A stretch of DNA of 15,198 nucleotides from Bacillota bacterium (GTDB lineage: Bacteria > Bacillota > Clostridia > Christensenellales > QAND01). The stretch covers positions 1-15,198 of the forward strand of contig DXZF01000138.1 in NCBI GenBank assembly GCA_019415425.1, given 5' to 3'. How positions within the stretch are numbered: position 1 is the stretch's first letter; every line of letters starts with the position of its first letter. Shown piece by piece: positions 12,046 to 15,198 of this stretch. The position numbers were made by a program, and so were the translations under genes. Under the pieces are notes generated by a model. The model was not told where the DNA came from, did not search any database, and saw only the letters and a program-made list of their open reading frames with translations.

Positions 12046-13647
12046 ATGACACTATTTCAAGCCATCTTACTGGGCGGGGTGTACTGGATGGAGGCCTACC
12101 ACTTCGGGCCGGCCATCCGCAACATCACCACCGCACCGCTGAGCGTGGTCGTGCTGGTTGGACTGATCATGGGCGATCTGCCCACGGCCATGAAAGTCGG
12201 CGCGGCGGTTCAGCCGCTGTACTTATCCTTTATGGGCGCCGGTGGCACGGTGGCGCGCGACGACTGCGCCGGCGGCCTGGTGCCCGCAGCCGTGGTCATC
12301 ACCTCCGGCATTCCGCTGGATCAGGCGATTGCGCTGTCTGTCACCGTCTCGCTGCTGCTCGCACAGCTGCACACCATCCGCCGCATCGTGGCAGCCACCT
12401 GGGTGCACATGGCCGACGGCTATGCCGAAAAGTGCAACATCAAGGGCATTTTCCTGGCCGGCATGGTGTACACCAACCTCGTGAAGATCGTCATCTTCTG
12501 GATTCCCATGACGCTCATGATGTACTTTGGCGCCGAGTTTATCGGCAACCTCATGAACGCACTGCCCGAGTGGCTGCAAAACGGCCTGGGTGCAACGGGA
12601 CGGCTGATGCCGGCGCTGGGATACGCCATGACGATCCGCGTCATCGGGCGAAAGGATCTGCTGCCGTACTTTATCGGCGGGTTCTTCTTCGCCAAATACA
12701 CGGGCATCGGCAATATGCCCATCGCGTGCGCGGCGCTGTTCATCGCATTTTTGGATATGCGCTTTAGCAACCGCAACGACTCCGTCGAAGAGGTCAAAGA
12801 AGACCGGGCGCTGGTCGAAAAAGAGCAGGCAGAGGGCTCAAAATTGGTCAAGCGCGACATTACCCGCGCCTGGCACCGGTGGTACTTCGCCTCTTCGCAG
12901 GCCGATAGCTTTGAACGGCTGATGGCGCTGGGCTTCTGTATCAGCATGGCGCCCATCCTCAAAAAGCTGTACGGAAACAATCAGGACGAACTGCGCGAGG
13001 CGCTCAAGCGCCACCTGCTGTTCTACAACACCGAGCCCGTGTGGGGCGCGCTGATCCTGGGCATCACCATCTCCATGGAAGAGCAGCGCGCGATGGGCGT
13101 CCCCGTACCGGCTTCCGCTATCGTGGGCGTGAAGAACGGCCTGATGGGCCCGTTCGCCGGCATCGGAGATACCGTGGACTTCTCCACCTTCATGCCGCTG
13201 ATCTACGCGTTCTTCATCCCGTATGCGGCCGAAGGGCTGTGGTGGGCCGGCATCCTGCCGTGGCTGCTGTTCATTGCGATCACGTATGCAGAGGGCTTCT
13301 TCTTCGTGCACACCGGCTATAAGACCGGCACGAACGCCGCGCTCTCGATCCTGGAATCGGGGCAGGTGCAGCGGCTGATCACGTTCTTCAGCGTCATGGG
13401 CCTGTTCGCCATGGGCGGCCTGTCGGCCAGCATGGTCGATGTGCAGCTGGCAGTCAACATCCCCACTTCCGGCGAGCCGATGAACGTGCAGACCGAGATC
13501 CTCGACCAGATTCTGCCCGGCCTGCTGTCCATCCTGTCCATCTTCGGCGTGTATGCCTACCTCAGCAAAGTCGGCAACATGCTCAAGGCGACCTTCTGGA
13601 TTCTGGGCATCGGCCTCTCGCTGGGCTGCCTGGGCATTCTGGCATAG
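12046..13647 (+). CDS. Fused PTS IIC-IID protein, mannose/fructose/sorbose family
   Basis: This 533-residue membrane protein combines two subunits that are normally separate. Residues 1-240 are EIIC-like: PLSVVVLVGLIMGDLPTAMKVGAAVQPLYLSFMGAGG (31-67), a following polar re-entrant-like segment and several helices. Residues 241-268 form a charged linker rich in Glu and Lys. Residues 270-533 are EIID-like: ITRAWHRWYFASSQADSFERLMALGF (272-297), LKKLYGNNQDELREALKRHLLFYNTEPVWG (305-334), SMEEQRAMGV (343-352), VKNGLMGPFAGIGDTV (362-377) and a GYKTGTNAA segment (424-432). In the family these subunits form the sugar-translocating pore, with phosphate supplied by IIA and IIB. Neither IIA nor IIB is visible in the window. 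AAAGGAG at 12032-12038 sets the ATG. The substrate is unknown; neighbours suggest a hexose or hexitol. Confidence 0.88.
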   Translation: MTLFQAILLGGVYWMEAYHFGPAIRNITTAPLSVVVLVGLIMGDLPTAMKVGAAVQPLYLSFMGAGGTVARDDCAGGLVPAAVVITSGIPLDQAIALSVTVSLLLAQLHTIRRIVAATWVHMADGYAEKCNIKGIFLAGMVYTNLVKIVIFWIPMTLMMYFGAEFIGNLMNALPEWLQNGLGATGRLMPALGYAMTIRVIGRKDLLPYFIGGFFFAKYTGIGNMPIACAALFIAFLDMRFSNRNDSVEEVKEDRALVEKEQAEGSKLVKRDITRAWHRWYFASSQADSFERLMALGFCISMAPILKKLYGNNQDELREALKRHLLFYNTEPVWGALILGITISMEEQRAMGVPVPASAIVGVKNGLMGPFAGIGDTVDFSTFMPLIYAFFIPYAAEGLWWAGILPWLLFIAITYAEGFFFVHTGYKTGTNAALSILESGQVQRLITFFSVMGLFAMGGLSASMVDVQLAVNIPTSGEPMNVQTEILDQILPGLLSILSIFGVYAYLSKVGNMLKATFWILGIGLSLGCLGILA

Positions 13648-13699
13648 CAAGCTCGATCAACATGGGCAAACGCCCTTGTCATAAGGAGGAATTGACAAC

Positions 13700-14530
13700 A
13701 TGTTAGTCACCATGAAATCCATTCTCGATGCGGCCCGCGAAGGCGGGTACGGCGTCACCGCCCCCAATGTCAACAACGAGGACACCGTGTGCGCCGCGAT
13801 CGAAGCGGCCGAAGAGCACCGTGCCCCGATGATCATCGACATCGGCTTCACGCAGCCCAGCAACCAGAACATCGTGGACTTCGGCCGGTTTGTGGAATAC
13901 CGTGCCAAAGCGGCCTCGGTGCCCGTGGCCATCAACCTGGACCACGGCGGCGAATACGCGCACGCCATCTGGGCCATCCGTGCCGGCTTCACATCCATCA
14001 TGGTGGACCGCTCCTCGCTGCCGTATGAGGAGAACGTGGCGCAGGTCAAGGAATTGGTCAAAGTGGCGCACGCTGTGGACGTGAGCGTAGAGGCGGAGCT
14101 GGGCCATGTGGGCGACGGCGACAACTACGCGGTGGACCGCGACGCGGCGCTGACCGACCCCAACCAGGCCAAAGATTACGTGGAGCAGACCGGTATCGAC
14201 TGCCTGGCCGTGGCGATCGGCACGGCGCACGGCCCGTACGTGGGCACGCCGTATCTGGATTTCCCGCTGTTGCACAAGATCTTTGACACCGTCTCGGTGC
14301 CGCTGGTGCTGCACGGCGGCTCCGGCACCGGCGACGAGAACCTGGCCAAGGCCACCCGCGAGGGCATCAGCAAGGTCAACCTCGCCACCGACGTGTACAC
14401 GGCGGGCATGAACAACTGCTACGAGAAGCATCCCGAAATGGCGCGCGCAGGCTATGCGTACATCAAAGAAGGGTACAAGAACATGCTGATCCACTACATG
14501 CAGCTGTTCAACCAGTGCAACCGCGTGTGA
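13700..14530 (+). CDS. Class II ketose-bisphosphate aldolase
   Basis: The 276-residue enzyme is a zinc-dependent class II aldolase of the FbaA/GatY/KbaY type. Such enzymes split a ketose 1,6-bisphosphate into dihydroxyacetone phosphate and glyceraldehyde 3-phosphate. The catalytic Asp and first zinc His are in INLDHGG (D81, H82). VSVEAELGHVG (128-138), AIGTAHGPY (172-180, H177) and LVLHGGSGTG (202-211, H205) supply the other zinc and phosphate-site residues. ISKVNLATD (223-231) is the second phosphate-binding block. Two blocks differ from the commonest form: NLDH instead of HLDH, and APNVNN instead of AFNVNN. AAGGAGGAA precedes the ATG. It sits 52 bases after the PTS gene, so it likely handles the phosphorylated product of that transporter. 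Whether fructose- or tagatose-bisphosphate is cleaved cannot be read. Confidence 0.88.
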   Translation: MLVTMKSILDAAREGGYGVTAPNVNNEDTVCAAIEAAEEHRAPMIIDIGFTQPSNQNIVDFGRFVEYRAKAASVPVAINLDHGGEYAHAIWAIRAGFTSIMVDRSSLPYEENVAQVKELVKVAHAVDVSVEAELGHVGDGDNYAVDRDAALTDPNQAKDYVEQTGIDCLAVAIGTAHGPYVGTPYLDFPLLHKIFDTVSVPLVLHGGSGTGDENLAKATREGISKVNLATDVYTAGMNNCYEKHPEMARAGYAYIKEGYKNMLIHYMQLFNQCNRV

Positions 14531-14550
14531 GCGCACACCGATTCAACCGA

Positions 14551-14574
14551 CGCGGGTCCCTGAGGGGGCCCGCG
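14551..14574 (+). other. GC-rich hairpin between aldolase and dehydrogenase genes
   Basis: CGCGGG and CCCGCG form the outer stem and CCC/GGG an inner one around a TGA loop. No T-run follows and the next ribosome binding site is 9 bases downstream, so it is more likely an mRNA processing or stabilising hairpin, or a mild attenuator, than a terminator. Confidence 0.4.
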
Positions 14575-14594
14575 CACAACACAAGGAGAAGAAC

Positions 14595-15198
14595 ATGATC
14601 CCCAAGGAGATACATTTTGGCGTATTGGTGGCTCCGCACCAGGCGGAAGTGCACACGATGCCCTTCCCCGAGATCGGGCCAAATGACGTGGTCATTCGCA
14701 TGTCGCGCATCCACCTGTGCACCACGGACTACCAGCAGTGGATGGGCCTGCGCGATCACCAGGGCTGGCCGATGGCGGCCGGGCACGAGTTTTCCGGCGT
14801 GATCGCCCAAAAGGGCGAGCAGGTGTTGGACAGCTTTGAGATCGGCATGCAGGTCGGCGTGATGGACGGCTACTGCGGCAAGTGCCCCGCTTGCCGGCAG
14901 GGCTTTACCGGCGACTGCCCCAACTTCAAGACCAAGGCGCTCATGCCGGACGGCTACTACGGACAAAAGCGGTTTGCCGACTACATCGTGGTGGACCAGA
15001 CGTTCGTACTGCCCATCTCCAACGACGTTCCGCCGGAACACGCCGCATTTTTGGAACCCGTTTCCACGGCGGTGCAGTGCGTCAAGCGCGCGCGCATCGC
15101 GCCGATGGAAGACGTGGTGGTCATCGGCGCGGGCACGATGGGGCTGCTCAACGCGCAGGTCGCGTACGCCTTTGGCGCCCGCGTGATCGTCACCGAGG
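14595..15198 (+). CDS. Zinc-dependent MDR dehydrogenase, polyol type, N-terminal part
   Basis: The first 201 residues are visible, and the gene runs off the window. It is a medium-chain dehydrogenase/reductase. The catalytic zinc ligands are C42 (in HLCTTDY) and H64-E65 (in AAGHEFSG), with E154 in FLEPVSTAV. The structural zinc lobe has four cysteines, C94, C97, C100 and C108. The Rossmann fold begins VVVIGAGTMGLLNAQ (174-188), with G178, G180 and G183 for NAD(P) binding. AAGGAGAA stands before ATG 14595. With the PTS and aldolase genes, the likely job is oxidation of an imported hexitol phosphate to a ketose phosphate, as galactitol-1-phosphate and sorbitol dehydrogenases do. This is an inference from context and general family similarity. 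A kinase and the missing IIA/IIB would be expected further downstream. Confidence 0.87.
   Translation, partial: MIPKEIHFGVLVAPHQAEVHTMPFPEIGPNDVVIRMSRIHLCTTDYQQWMGLRDHQGWPMAAGHEFSGVIAQKGEQVLDSFEIGMQVGVMDGYCGKCPACRQGFTGDCPNFKTKALMPDGYYGQKRFADYIVVDQTFVLPISNDVPPEHAAFLEPVSTAVQCVKRARIAPMEDVVVIGAGTMGLLNAQVAYAFGARVIVTE

Overview
The window looks like a chromosomal segment of a GC-rich Firmicute, most plausibly a Clostridia lineage (inference). The support is strong AGGAGG-type ribosome binding sites, GTG and TTG starts, a Bacillus YdjGHI-like envelope module, a mannose-family PTS and AT-rich intergenic islands in otherwise GC-rich coding DNA. No rRNA, tRNA, CRISPR array or intact mobile element was seen.

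Layout. Bases 1-267 hold the C-terminal end of an unrecognised protein, followed by a bidirectional terminator (296-330). On the minus strand lie a small zinc-ribbon protein (555-758) and, directly after its stop and in the same frame, a decayed C-terminal piece of an SRAP (YedK/HMCES) protein (366-548). Bases 759-1260 are a gene-free leader with dyads, a hairpin and a possible IS66 transposase remnant. Then comes a two-gene tetronate operon, pdxA2-like dehydrogenase (1261-2304) and DUF1537 acid-sugar kinase (2304-3551), closed by a strong hairpin. Facing it on the minus strand are two tandem paralogous MFS transporters (3472-4920 and 5140-6420). The first is frameshifted near its C-terminus and has its own promoter with a 19-bp palindrome.

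Divergent from the MFS pair is a four-gene plus-strand operon (6614-10746): a membrane-anchored zinc-ribbon protein, an SPFH protein with three zinc ribbons, a YdjG-like double zinc-ribbon protein and a TPM-domain protein. This resembles the B. subtilis ydjGHI partners of PspA, but no PspA is present. A bidirectional terminator separates it from a convergent LysR regulator (10837-11718). The LysR gene is divergent, across an AT-rich 327-bp region, from a sugar operon: a fused PTS IIC-IID protein (12046-13647), a class II ketose-bisphosphate aldolase (13700-14530) and a zinc-dependent polyol-type dehydrogenase cut by the window end (14595-15198).

How the genes may work together (inference). 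Kinase plus PdxA2 would convert D-threonate or D-erythronate to dihydroxyacetone phosphate. The PTS operon would import and phosphorylate a hexose or hexitol, oxidise it and cleave it to triose phosphates. A similar ATTGTAA(T/C)ACAA motif lies upstream of both pdxA2 and the distal MFS gene, which hints that one of the transporters serves the tetronate pathway. The most notable items are the fused IIC-IID protein without visible IIA/IIB genes, the PspA-less SPFH/zinc-ribbon/TPM operon, the shared candidate operator, and the decaying genes at the left end and in the first MFS transporter.
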